A DNA stretch of 64,000 bases, from the NCBI GenBank assembly GCA_020796225.1, contig CM036767.1, positions 23,371,138 through 23,435,137 on the forward strand, given 5' to 3'. The notes beneath the pieces are model-generated. The model searched no databases, was not told the origin of the DNA, and saw only the letters and a program-made list of their open reading frames with translations. Made by a program: the position numbers and the translations under genes. Each line of letters begins with the position of its first letter. Position 1 is the stretch's first letter. Below are positions 20,456 to 30,444 of the stretch, piece by piece. Source of the stretch: Arion vulgaris (Eukaryota; Mollusca; Gastropoda; Stylommatophora; Arionidae).

Positions 20456-20774
20456 GAATTAAAGATTGATCATAAAGCAAAGCTCTCCATGTCACACGAG
20501 TCACTGGAAGTCATTATATGATTTGAACTGTGTGATTTGTTCAATTATTTGCTGCTACACATCAAACATACATTGGATATCATTTGGTTACCTTCAATTG
20601 TACAATGCAAGCGGCAAATCAACATCGATCTTTATAAATGTGATGTGCCGGTTGAGTTCGTATTCATTGCTTATAGATCAAGCAACGGCACGCGATATTG
20701 AATTATTCTTCTGTGATTAGTAACATTGTCACCGATACGCATGATTCAATATTATTACAACAAAGGATAACATA
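20456..20774. other. No recognisable feature
   Basis: An 84-codon plus frame (20466-20720) has no known motif. Its end flows into the 36-bp array. Confidence 0.4.
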
Positions 20775-20776
20775 AT

Positions 20777-21292
20777 TGCAGTCTGTTTCAATATTAGAAC
20801 ATAGGATGACATTGCAGTCTGTTTCAATATTAGGACATAGAACAACATTGCAGTCTATTTCAATATTAGGACATAGGACAACATTGCAGTCTGTTTCAAT
20901 ATTAGCACATAGGACAACATTGCAGTCTGTTTCAATATTAGGACATAGAACAACATTGCAGTCTGTTTCAATATCAGGACATAGAACAACATTGCAGTCT
21001 GTTTCAATATTATAACATAGGATATCATTGCAGTCTGTTTCAATATTAGGACATAGAACATTGCAGTATGTTTCAATATTATAACATAGGATATCATTGC
21101 AGTCTGTTTCAATATTAGGACATAGAACAACATTGCAGTCTGTTTCAATATTATAACATAGGACATTGCAGTCTGTTTCAATGTTATAACATAGGATATC
21201 ATTGCAGTCTGTTTCAATGTTATAACATAGGACAACATTGCAATCTGTTTCAATGTTATAACATAGGATATCATTGCAGTCTGTTTCAATGG
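20777..21292 (+). repeat. 36-bp minisatellite, about 14 copies
   Basis: Unit attgcagtctgtttcaatat then taggacataggacaac, with length variants of 31-36 and two subtypes (taggacatag and tataacatag) that alternate in the right half. Frames stay open for 79 codons (plus) and 156 codons (minus) only because the unit is 12 codons. Parent unknown. Confidence 0.95.
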
Positions 21293-21344
21293 TATATGCC
21301 CTTTGTCGTATTTACAGACGGTCAACTTGAAAGTATTTTACTAT

Positions 21345-22235
21345 GACAACTTCTGAGTTTTCGCTTTTCTCTCTTGTCTTTCAACTTATCCCAAAGTCTC
21401 TTTTCAACAATTATGTATCTTTGCGTAATGTTGCTTTCAATATAGCTCGTTTAGCTTTTCTCATTTGTGTTACCGATAAATACGTTCTTCATTGAGGCCT
21501 TGCAGACATCTTTATATCTCAGCAGCTGTCTGCCTACCTCTTCCCATCCGAAAGTTCACAGAACATGTGTTTTGGTATGCGGCAATTGCCCATTCTTCTC
21601 ACATGCCCTAGCCATCTTAGTCTTCTACTGTTCAGCATGGCCATGATGGAAAGCTAGTTTACATGTTGCAGTACTTCTGAGTTGGTTATCGTGTCGTACC
21701 ACCTGATATTCATAATCTTGCAAAGACATCAAAGGTGAAAGATGTTAAGTAACCTTTCACGACCGTGAGTATGCTGTCCATGTTTCTGAGTCATATAGTC
21801 AAGAACTAATTACGCAGACTCAATAGATTTGAATCTTCGACTGCAATGTTTTGTCACAGTTCTCTTTCATAGTTTGTCGATTGTAGTAGATGCACTACCT
21901 ATTCGAGCCTTGTTTTTTTGTATTTTATTTGTCAAGAGTAAGGCTGACAGTGATTATTGACCAAAGATAGGAATATCTTAAAACTGCTATTAGATGGTTA
22001 CCATTTAACCTCATATTTATTGATGTGTTATTTCCTGACAAAAAAACCCCACTGTTTTGTTGACAGTTATATTCAGAGAGAATAGGTCACATGCACTGGA
22101 CAAATTATGAATTAGGGATTGCAGGATAACTTCGCCGCTGTGTGTGCGACTAGTGCAGCATCGTCAGCAAAAAGTTCCATGAGAACATGGTCGCTCACAG
22201 CTCCTATTAAGATGAACCACCCGAGTGTTAACGTG
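21345..22235 (-). mobile_element. RT5 LINE: RT catalytic motif to C-terminus
   Basis: Minus strand from 22220: SDHVLMELFADDAALVAHT with the catalytic F-A-D-D, then after decay SSIMAMLNSRRLRWLGHVRR, MGNCRIPKHMF, VGRQLLRYKDVCKASMKN. This is the order RT box C, then RRLRWLGHV, then GRP.LRYKDVCK.D in a LINE group seen in many invertebrates. Frameshifts throughout; about 0.4 kb between the motifs is unreadable. Confidence 0.75.
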
Positions 22236-22334
22236 TTCGGCTAGGCGGTAAAAAAAACGTTGGCTACAAAATCCATCTAACCATGAACTTGCATACGTTT
22301 TGTTGAGTGTTTATGCCCCAACAGGGTCTTGAAA

Positions 22335-22378
22335 GGCAAGAGAGAGAGAGAGAGAGGGGGAGAGGAGGGGAAAAGAGG
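22335..22378 (+). repeat. Purine-rich GA/GGAG microsatellite
   Basis: gagagagagagagaggggga, gaggaggggaaaagagg: low-complexity polypurine tract. Confidence 0.85.
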
Positions 22379-22439
22379 AACATCATAACAATAAGAGATG
22401 AGGTGTCTTAGCTACCTCTTAGGCCAACGAAGGCTCGCC

Positions 22440-22553
22440 TGCATGACGGGGACACTAGTCAATCGGTAGAAGCTGGCCTTCACGCAAAAATCAGTCTAAA
22501 GCGCCATACCAGGCGTCATGGCGAACGCAGAAGAAGAAGAAGAATATGTCTTA
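22440..22553 (+). mobile_element. Possible G-element 3' end with GAA tail
   Basis: Ends ggcgaacgcagaagaagaag, aagaat, resembling the ends of the three G-element copies (aagaacgaacgcaaagaaga; aagaacgatcacagaagaag). The sequence upstream does not match them clearly, so the assignment is tentative. Confidence 0.35.
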
Positions 22554-22582
22554 GAAGAGGCAGTAGATATACAATAAGAGAT

Positions 22583-23012
22583 GAAGTTAGATGTGAAGAA
22601 ATGAGATGTGAAGAAATGAGATGTGAAGAAATGAGATGTGAAGAAATGAGATGTGAAGAAATGAGATGTGAAGAAATGAGATGTGAAGAAATGAGATGTG
22701 AAGAAATGAGATGTGAAGAAATGAGATGTGAAGAAATGAGATGTGAAGAAATGAGATGTGAAGAAATGAGATGTGAAGAAATGAGATGTGAAGAAATGAG
22801 ATGTGAAGAAATGAGATGTGAAGAAATGAGATGTGAAGAAATGAGATGTGAAGAAATGAGATGTGAAGAAATGAGATGTGAAGAAATGAGATGTGAAGAA
22901 ATGAGATGTGAAGAAATGAGATGTGAAGAAATGAGATGTGAAGAAATGAGATGTGAAGAAATGAGATGTGAAGAAATGAGATGTGAAGAAATGAGATGTG
23001 AAGAAATGAGAA
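22583..23012 (+). repeat. 15-bp minisatellite, 27-28 near-perfect copies
   Basis: Unit gagatgtgaagaaat without sequence change over more than 400 bases. Plus frame reads MRCEE repeated, minus frame SSHLI repeated. Both are consequences of a five-codon unit, with no sign of a gene. Confidence 0.97.
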
Positions 23013-24592
23013 GAAAACTAAGAATGAAACCAGATATCAAATAACAACAGATGAAATGAGATGTGAAGAAATGAGATGTGAAGAAATGAGATGTGAAGAA
23101 ATGAGATGTGAAGAAATGAGAAGAAAACTAAGAATGAAACCAGATATCAAATAACAACAGATGAAATGAGATGTGAAGAAATGAGATGTGAAGAAATGAG
23201 ATGTGAAGAAATGAGATGTGAAGAAATGAGAAGAAAACTAAGAATGAAACCAGATATCAAATAACAACAGATGAAATGGTTTAGTCTTAGATGAAGACTA
23301 AGAATGAAACCAGATATCAAATAACAACAGATGAAATGAGATGTGAAGAAATGAGATGTGAAGAAATGAGATGTGAAGAAATGAGATGTGAAGAAATGAG
23401 ATGTGAAGAAATGAGAAGAAAACTAAGAATGAAACCAGATATCAAATAACAACAGATGAAATGAGAAGAAAACTAAGAATGAAACCAGATATCAAATAAC
23501 AACAGATGAAATGAGAAGAAGACTAAGAATGAAACCAGATATCAAATAACAACAGATGAAATGAGAAGAAAACTAAGAATGAAACCAGATATCAAATAAC
23601 AACAGATGAAATGAGATGAAGACTAAGAATGAAACCAGATATCAAATAACAACAGATGAAATGAGATGTGAAGAAATGAGATGAAGACTAAGAATGAAAC
23701 CAGATATCAAATAACAACAGATGAAATGAGAAGAAAACTAAGAATGAAACCAGATATCAAATAACAACAGATGAAATGAGATGAAGACTAAGAATGAAAC
23801 CAGATATCAAATAACAACAGATGAAATGAGATGAAGACTAAGAATGAAACCAGATATCAAATAACAACAGATGAAATGAGAAGAAAACTAAGAATGAAAC
23901 CAGATATCAAATAACAACAGATGAAATGAGATGAAGACTAAGAATGAAACCAGATATCAAATAACAACAGATGAAATGAGATGTGAAGAAATGAGATGAA
24001 GACTAAGAATGAAACCAGATATCAAATAACAACAGATGAAATGAGAAGAAAACTAAGAATGAAACCAGATATCAAATAACAACAGATGAAATGAGATGAA
24101 GACTAAGAATGAAACCAGATATCAAATAACAACAGATGAAATGAGAAGAAAACTAAGAATGAAACCAGATATCAAATAACAACAGATGAAATGGAGAAAC
24201 TAAGAATGAAACCAGATAGTCAAATTCACAACCAGATGAAATGAGAAGAACTAGAATGAAACCAGATATCAAATCAAAACAGATGAAAGATGAAGAAAAC
24301 TAAGAGTAGAAACAGATATCAAATAAAACAGATGAAATGAGAAGAACTAAGAATGAAACCAAGATTCATATAATCAACATGATGAGATGAGAAGAAACTA
24401 CAGGATTAAACCAAATAACAACAAATGATAATGGATGAAGACTAAAGAATGAGAACCAGATAACAAAAGATGAAATGGTTTGTCTTAGATGAAGACTAGG
24501 AATGACCAGATATCAAAGATGAAATGGTTTAGTCTTAGATGAAAACTAAGAATGAAACCAGATAAAACAGATGAAATGGTTTAGTCCCCTCA
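23013..24592 (+). repeat. Mosaic of 15-bp and 50-bp units
   Basis: A 50-bp module gagaagaaaactaagaatga, aaccagatatcaaataacaa, cagatgaaat alternates with 0-5 copies of the 15-bp unit. Two 50-bp subtypes exist (gagaagaaaact and gagatgaagact), as well as a rarer atggtttagtcttagatgaa form. Order is irregular, which points to repeated block duplication. 24190-24560 is full of small deletions and substitutions compared with the clean part. Confidence 0.95.
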
Positions 24593-24744
24593 AATGTTGG
24601 GTATTGGCTACTGAACCAACATTATAGCACACCGACAACCTCGTTGGTGCTAGTCCCACCAACTGATGTCAGAAGAGCATCATAACTGGTGATTCTCATG
24701 ACTCGCTGATAAACAAAACTCTCCTTTTCCTCTCAGGCACCAGT
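24593..24744 (-). mobile_element. LINE 3'-end-like sequence
   Basis: Minus strand ends gtgctataatgttggttcag, tagccaatacccaac, similar to gtgctatgacgtcagttcag, taaccaataac at 51640-51785 and to ttcagtaaccaataac at 62790. Probably the 3' terminus of an RH-related LINE or its SINE. No codons recognised here. Confidence 0.45.
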
Positions 24745-25575
24745 TCTTCATGAAGTGAAATAAAAAATCAGACGTGAAATTATAAAATTTATGAAGTGAA
24801 TGTAAAAATCATGAAGATGAAATTATAAAATTCATGAAGTGAGATTATAAAATTATGAAGTGTAATTAAAAATTCATGAAGTTAATATAAAAATTCATAA
24901 GTGAAATTATAAAAATCATGAATAAATTATAAAATTCATGAAGTGTAATTATAAAATTCATGAAGTGTAATTATAAATTCTCATGAAGTGAAATTATAAA
25001 ATTCATGAAGTGAAATTATAAAATTCATGAAGTGTAATTATAAAATTCATGAAGTGAAATTATAAAATTCATGAAGTGTAATTATAAAATTCATGAAGTG
25101 TAATTATAAAATTCATGAAGTGTAATTATAAAATTCATGAAGTGTAATTATAAAATTCATCAAGTGAATTATAAAATTCATGAAGTGTAATTATAAAATT
25201 CATGAAGTGAAATTATAAAATTCATGAAGTGTAATTATAAAATTCATGAAGTGTAATTATAAAATTCATGAAGTGTAATTATAAAATTCATGAAGTGTAA
25301 TTATAAAATTCATGAAGTGAAATTATAAAATTCATGAAGTGTAATTATAAAATTCATGAAGTGTAATTATAAAATTCATGAAGTGTAATTATAAAATTCA
25401 TGAAGTGTAATTATAAAATTCATGAAGTGTAATTATAAAATTCATGAAGTGTAATTATAAAATTCATGAAGTGAAATTATAAAATTCATGAAGTGTAATT
25501 ATAAAATTCATGAAGTGTAATTATAAAATTCATGAAGTGTAATTATAAAATTCTGAAGTTAATTATAACGATGGA
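24745..25575 (+). repeat. 22-bp minisatellite, about 37 copies
   Basis: Unit aaaattcatgaagtgtaatt plus at, with a gtgaaattat subtype scattered among the gtgtaattat majority. The left 0.2 kb has many 1-base deletions. Parent unknown. Confidence 0.95.
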
Positions 25576-25639
25576 TTGATTCAACATGAATATTAGTGCC
25601 CTCATCCAACAAGATCACCCAACATGAAAGCATCGGTAT

Positions 25640-25845
25640 CTTCTACCATAGAGAGCCACATTGAGAAAACATCACGAATACAGTACAGAGGAATAGGAAA
25701 ACCACACAGGAAAGATGGAACAACGGCATCATGAACAACTTTAGAGAAATGAATACCAACTTACAAATTGAATTAGACTAAGCACACAGAAGTTCCTTAC
25801 ATCTTTATCCTCCCTCCCATCCCCGCCTCTCCCCACCACCCACCC
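25640..25845 (+). mobile_element. LINE C-terminal fragment
   Basis: Plus strand RNRKTTQERWNNGIMNNFRE, MNTNLQIELD then stop, followed by a C-rich stretch. It resembles the basic-motif-plus-helix C-terminus of LINE ORFs. It carries one copy of the sequence that is amplified at 17.6-18.9 kb, and matches 18870-18990 in its flank. Confidence 0.6.
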
Positions 25846-25849
25846 CTAA

Positions 25850-26300
25850 CTACTGAAGTAGAATTGAGAAAGAGAAGAAGAATAAGTAAATAGATAATCA
25901 ACATATACTGTTCTTGTGTAATAAAGATTGGAAAAAGTTGACTATGTTGGATATATATGTTACTGTTTCTATTAGTTATTTGAAACTATGAATGTATTTC
26001 TAGCGTTATCCTTTTGTGTGTGAGTGAGTGTTGGGTGGGTAAGTGTTGGGTGTGTGAGGGCTGGGTGAGTTAGTGTTGTTGGGCGGAGAGATTTCATGTG
26101 AAGCAAGATTGCTCGACGCTTCAAGAGCAGCTAAGGATTGAAGTTATAATCAATAAAATAGCGTGCTTATCTAACCTTCTGAATACTGACAAGCATGCGA
26201 GCCAGTCTACAGCTCGTGAAACAATGATCGTATTTCTGTTGGCTAGAGGGTCGTTTTAATTAACTTTCACGGAATTATTCATTCATTCGTTCATCAACTA
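25850..26300. other. No recognisable feature
   Basis: Contains a loose ttgggtgggtaagtg repeat at 26025-26080. No genes seen. Confidence 0.4.
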
Positions 26301-26302
26301 GG

Positions 26303-26520
26303 TATTTTTTTATTTTTTCCGATCCGAAGCACTTGAGCTGAAAGCTCTTCGGCTCGGTGTCATGGCCATCGTAACCCTTCGGCTCGGTGCCACGAACACC
26401 GTAATTCTGGGGAACCTGTAGCTTTTCTGCCAATCCACGGAGTTGAACCCGCACTTACAGAGGACTAGTCACCCGTAGTCCAACGCGCTACGAACACGCT
26501 GGGCCGTCAGCTAGGTATAG
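26303..26520 (-). mobile_element. S-D SINE
   Basis: Minus strand: head gcccagcgtgttcgtagcgc, gttggactacgggtgac; box B gcgggttcaactccg; ttggcagaaaagctacaggt; then two copies of the element caccgagccgaag (in gtggcaccgagccgaagggt and gacaccgagccgaagagct); 3' end agctcaagtgcttcggatcg plus A-run. Same family as 45620-45850. Confidence 0.85.
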
Positions 26521-26860
26521 AAATTACTATATAACAAATATTATATTCTTTTTTTTACTATGTTTCTTTATTTAAACACCCAATTTCCGACCTGACCCCT
26601 TTCAACCTTGAACTTCAACGCCTTTCCCCCACTTCAACCTCGGACTTCAACCTCGCACTTCAACCTCGCACTTCAACCTACCATCAACCATCACCAATCG
26701 TTCAGCGCTGACTATTTCATCCTTTTCAGTTCAACATGTCATTTACCCCAACATTACCAGCATTGCAAACATAATATTTTTGTAGAGGAAGTGCTTTAAA
26801 TTATTGACTAAAATTATTTATTATATTTATATCATTCATTCTTCTTCTTATTTTCTTTTG
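26521..26860 (+). other. AT-rich with a short cacttcaacctcg repeat
   Basis: Three to four copies of cacttcaacctcg or gacttcaacctcg at 26625-26682. A 63-codon frame across it has no known motif. Confidence 0.5.
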
Positions 26861-26864
26861 TCAG

Positions 26865-27550
26865 CACACTGTTACCGGGTTGTTAACCCAGTGTCGTGGT
26901 TTTATGTACTTGTCTTACGCTTCTCTGCTTTTGTCAACACACTGTTACCGGGCTGTGAACCCAGTGTCGTGGTTTTATGTATTTGTCTTCTCTGGTGACT
27001 TGTGAGATGGTCTTCTTAGTCTCCTGGCAGAATTCTACTACGCTACCTATCCACCTTTTCCTCGGTCTTCCTCTCGCCTTCCTTCCTGATATTCTGTTGT
27101 GGAAAGTTTCATAGGGAGTTTGGTATGTTAACATTTTTACTAAGTGGCCAACCACTTCATTCTCTATTTCGTTATATAGTTCAAGCACGGTCTTGTACCA
27201 ACCTTTTCTCTGATGCTGGTATTCATACTGCTAGCAGGTTGTTGCCCAGTGTCGTGGTTTTCTGTTTTGTCTTGCGCTGTTCTGGTGGCTTGTGTGATTG
27301 TTATTTTTGCTCTTTCACATGAGAATGCTATACCATCTAACCATCTTTTTCATGAATTTCCTCTCGCCTTCTTTCCTTATGTTCTGTTGTAGAAGACTCT
27401 GTATACTGTGGAGTTTGGATGCATTCTTATTAAGTGGCCATACCACTTCATTCTTTGTTTCTCTATTATGTAATTCAGCAAGGTTCTGTACCAACTTTCT
27501 TTCTTATGCTTGTGTTGGTGATTCTGTCTTTCCTGGTGTTGTTAGTAACG
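26865..27550 (-). mobile_element. LINE C-termini, two partial copies in tandem
   Basis: Minus strand LELYNEIENEVVGHLVKMLT, YETFHNRISG, RKARGRPRKRWIGSVVEFCQ, ISQV. The GRPRKRW motif marks a LINE C-terminus. A second, more decayed copy of the same stretch lies at 27225-27540 (tcctgtcgccttctttcctt and catgaatttcctctcgcc regions, plus strand, parallel 27055-27180). A 3' flank piece (cactgttaccgggttgttaa, cccagtgtcgtggttttatg) is itself present at 26866, 26940 and, in part, 27235. Looks like a local duplication of one 3' end. Confidence 0.65.
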
Positions 27551-27617
27551 TTTCGCACTTTATACACTAATTGTTCCCATGGTTTTACGTCAATCTGGTG
27601 GCGAAATAAAGGGAGAG

Positions 27618-27992
27618 AGTGTGGTGTGAAGGCTAAGCAGGTACTCATCCCTTTCTCAAGGATTACACGAAGAGCATCTGTGGCCTACAGGTTAAGCGGG
27701 TACTCATCCCTTTCTCAAGGATTACACAAAGAGCATCTGTGGCGTACAGGTTAAGCGGGTACTCATCCCTTTCTCAAGGATTACACGAAGAGCATCTGTG
27801 GCGTACAGGTTAAGCGGTACTCATCCCTTCCAAGGATTACACGAAGGCATCTGTGGCGTACAGGTTAAGCGGTACTCATCCTTCTCAGGATTACACAAGA
27901 GCATCTGTGGCGTACAGGTTAAGCGGGTACTCATCCCTTTCTCAAGGATTACACGAAGAGCATCTGTGGCGTACAGGTTAAGTACTCGACTC
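27618..27992 (+). repeat. 59-bp minisatellite from the S-E SINE head
   Basis: About 6 copies of gtggcgtacaggttaagcgg, gtactcatccctttctcaag, gattacacgaagagcatct. gtggcgtacaggttaag is the box-A region of the S-E head that continues intact at 27966 (gtggcgtacaggttaagtac, then ccaaagttaccaggttcctc). The rest of the unit is flanking DNA. Copies at 27810-27900 have small deletions. Confidence 0.85.
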
Positions 27993-29376
27993 TCGTTCCA
28001 AAGTTACCAGGTTCCTCCTCGTTGTCCATCGTGATATAATTTCAGAGATCTCTGATCTCATGAGTTTCTAGTCCTACAGGAGGCGAACAATAAAGCGTGG
28101 GTCCATGTTCAACTTGAGCTCGTAAAGAACTTTTAGAGTTCAAATTCGAGAAACAGGCTGGAAAACTCTAACCTTATCAAATAAAATTCATTAGAAAGAT
28201 TACAAATACAATTCTGCAAATATATCAACATCTTCAGAATTATATCAACATCTTCAGAATTATATCAACATCTTCAAAATTATATCAACATCTTCAAAAT
28301 TATATCAACATCTTCAGAATTATATCAACATCTTCAGAATTATATCAACATCTTCAGAATTATATCAACATCTTCAGAATTATATCAACATCTTCAGAAT
28401 TATATCAACATCTTCAGAATTATATCAACATCTTCAAAATTATATCAACATCTTCAAAATTATATCAACATCTTCAGAATTATATCAACATCTTCAGAAA
28501 TATATCAACATCTTCAGAATTATATCAACATCTTCAGAATTATATCAACATCTTCAAAATTATATCAACATCTTCAGAATTACATCAACATCTTCAGAAT
28601 TATATCAACATCTTCAAAATTATATCAACATCTTCAAAATTATATCAACATCTTCAGAATTATATCAACATCTTCAGAATTATATCAACATCTTCAAAAT
28701 TATATCAACATCTTCAAAATTATATCAACATCTTCAGAATTATATCAACATCTTCAGAATTATATCAACATTTTCAGAATTATATCAACATCTTCAGAAT
28801 TATATCAACATCTTCAAAATTATATCAACATCTTCAGAATTATATCAACATCTTCAGAATTACGTCAACATCTTCAGAATTACATCAACATGTTCAGAAT
28901 TATATCAACATCTTCAGAATTATATCAACATCTTCAGAATTATATCAACATCTTCAGAATTATATCAACATCTTCAGAATTATATCAACATCTTCAGAAT
29001 TATATCAACATCTTCAGAATTATATCAACATCTTCAGAATTATATCAACATCTTCAGAATTATATCAACATCTTCAGAATTATATCAACATCTTCAGAAT
29101 TATATCAACATCTTCAGAATTATATCAACATCTTCAGAATTATATCAACATCTTCAGAATTATATCAACATCTTCAGAATTATATCAACATCTTCAGAAT
29201 TACATCAACATCTTCAGAATTACATCAACATCTTCAGAATTATATCAACATCTTCAGAATTATATCCTGACCCTCGCTGTTGTTACGGAGTTCGTGCACT
29301 GTCGCTGAAATCTTTCTGTGTAAGAAATATATCGGAGCACACATGGTTACTCACCGAAGTGCAATGATGATGGTCG

Positions 29377-29411
<35 letters not shown>

Positions 29412-29412
29412 C
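27966..29412 (+). mobile_element. S-E SINE inflated by an internal 20-bp array
   Basis: Head and body up to 28217 (gagatctctgatctcatgag, gttcaacttgagctcgtaaa, gaaacaggctggaaaactct, aaattcattagaaagattac), then the 20-bp array 28218-29270, then the normal S-E 3' part: ctgaccctcgctgttgttac, ggagttcgtgcactgtcgct, gtgtaagaaatatatcggag, cacacatggttactcaccga, agtgcaatgatgatggtc and an aatc tail (29377-29410). Unexpanded copies at 6090-6535 and 58228-58655 show about 45 bp where this copy has 1,050. Confidence 0.9.
28218..29270 (+). repeat. 20-bp minisatellite inside S-E, about 52 copies
   Basis: Unit atatcaacatcttcagaatt, with caaaatt variants clustered in the left two thirds and an almost perfect right third. 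Parent sequence atatcttcaccatcttcaaa, attacatc is present once at 58503-58531. Not a multiple of three. Confidence 0.97.
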
Positions 29413-29798
29413 AAACCATAAGAGATAAGGAATCAATTTTCTTCTCATTTGATAGGAAATACTCATACCCCACTAACTGAAAGTGGGAAAGACCAAGACG
29501 ATAAAAAATGCTGAAAGTGAAAGACGAAATACACAATATTTTTTTTAAATGCTGGAAACCTTGTATATAGCAGAGACGTCTTTATGACTACTGTCATGGG
29601 AGCGAGGCTCTACGAGGAACGTTACGGATCGTTCTGTTGAACGAATGAATGAATGCATTAATTAATTAAATTATTTACTAATTGTTAAACGAATGATTGA
29701 ATGAACTAATTAATAACTTAATTAAATTATTAATATATGACATAATAGTGCAGTCAGAAGTAAGCGCTGGGTTTAAAAACATTTCACAAGATAAATAT
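29413..29798. other. AT-rich with attaatta runs
   Basis: Short gaatgaatgaatg and attaattaatta runs at 29644-29735. No gene found. Confidence 0.4.
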
Positions 29799-29799
29799 C

Positions 29800-30026
29800 A
29801 AATGAAAATCCTTGCATATTCTTGAAAGGACGTCGACATTAACCACAGTAAAAGAGTCGTTGATTTTCTAGGCACCACGTATACGTTCAGTAGTTTGCTG
29901 TCTGAACAGTGACGTCTATTTTTACCATTCGCATAAAAATCCATGGAGCGAATTTGCTTCCAAATTGCACCCCGCGAAGTTTGAATGAGGTAAGCTTGGG
30001 TTGTGATCGAGCTCACTATCCTTAAG
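29800..30026 (-). mobile_element. S-C SINE
   Basis: Minus strand: head gggcgtctgtagcttaagga, tagtgagctcgatcacaacc, box-B-like cattcaaacttcgcgg, centre gacagcaaactactgaacgt, gtgcctagaaaatcaacgac, tcttttactgtggttaatgt, 3' end tcaagaatatgcaaggattt. Family mates at 50620-50825 and 60150-60385. Confidence 0.8.
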
Positions 30027-30180
30027 CTACAGACGCCCCATCTAACACCAGATGGACAGCTACAGACGCCCACTTACACCAGATGGACAGCTACAGACGC
30101 CCACTTACACCAGATGGACAGCTACAGACGCCCACTTACATCAGATGGACAGCTACAGACGCCCACTTACACCAGATGGC
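30023..30180 (+). repeat. 31-bp minisatellite at the S-C head
   Basis: Five copies of cagctacagacgcccactta, caccagatgga. agctacagacgcc is the reverse complement of the very start of the adjacent S-C SINE (ggcgtctgtagct), so each unit is SINE head plus flank, as at 17.6 kb and 27.6 kb. Confidence 0.9.
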
Positions 30181-30440
30181 CAGAAATAACACATAAAAAT
30201 ATGAGAATAATCCATGTCTGTGCATTAAGACTTCTTCAATATTTGCTAAATTCTCATTGAATTATCTGCAGGTACCATCGTCGGAGCACTTACATGGTAG
30301 TTCAATAGAGGATATCCATGAACACCGTTGACGGATGCGCAACTCATCTGTCTGTCACTGAACTGTGCTGCTTCCAGTCCTTGACATGTCAATTATAGGA
30401 AAGTGTATTTGATATTCAAATAATATATTTTGTCAAATAA
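30181..30440. other. No recognisable feature
   Basis: Single-copy AT-rich sequence. The phrase tcggagcacttacatggtag at 30273 faintly resembles the S-E 3' end. Confidence 0.35.
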
Positions 30441-30444
30441 TAAT

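Noticed and set aside
20466..20720. 84-codon plus frame
   Set aside because: No recognisable motif, and not longer than expected among chance frames in this window.
22236..22330. Endonuclease-like motif LLSVYAPTGS (plus strand)
   Set aside because: It resembles the SVYAPT motif of LINE endonucleases, but only about ten residues fit and nothing around it supports the domain.
22516..23044. MRCEE (plus) and SSHLI (minus) repeat proteins
   Set aside because: Both strands are open over the same perfect 15-bp array, which is expected for a five-codon unit without stops and not evidence of coding.
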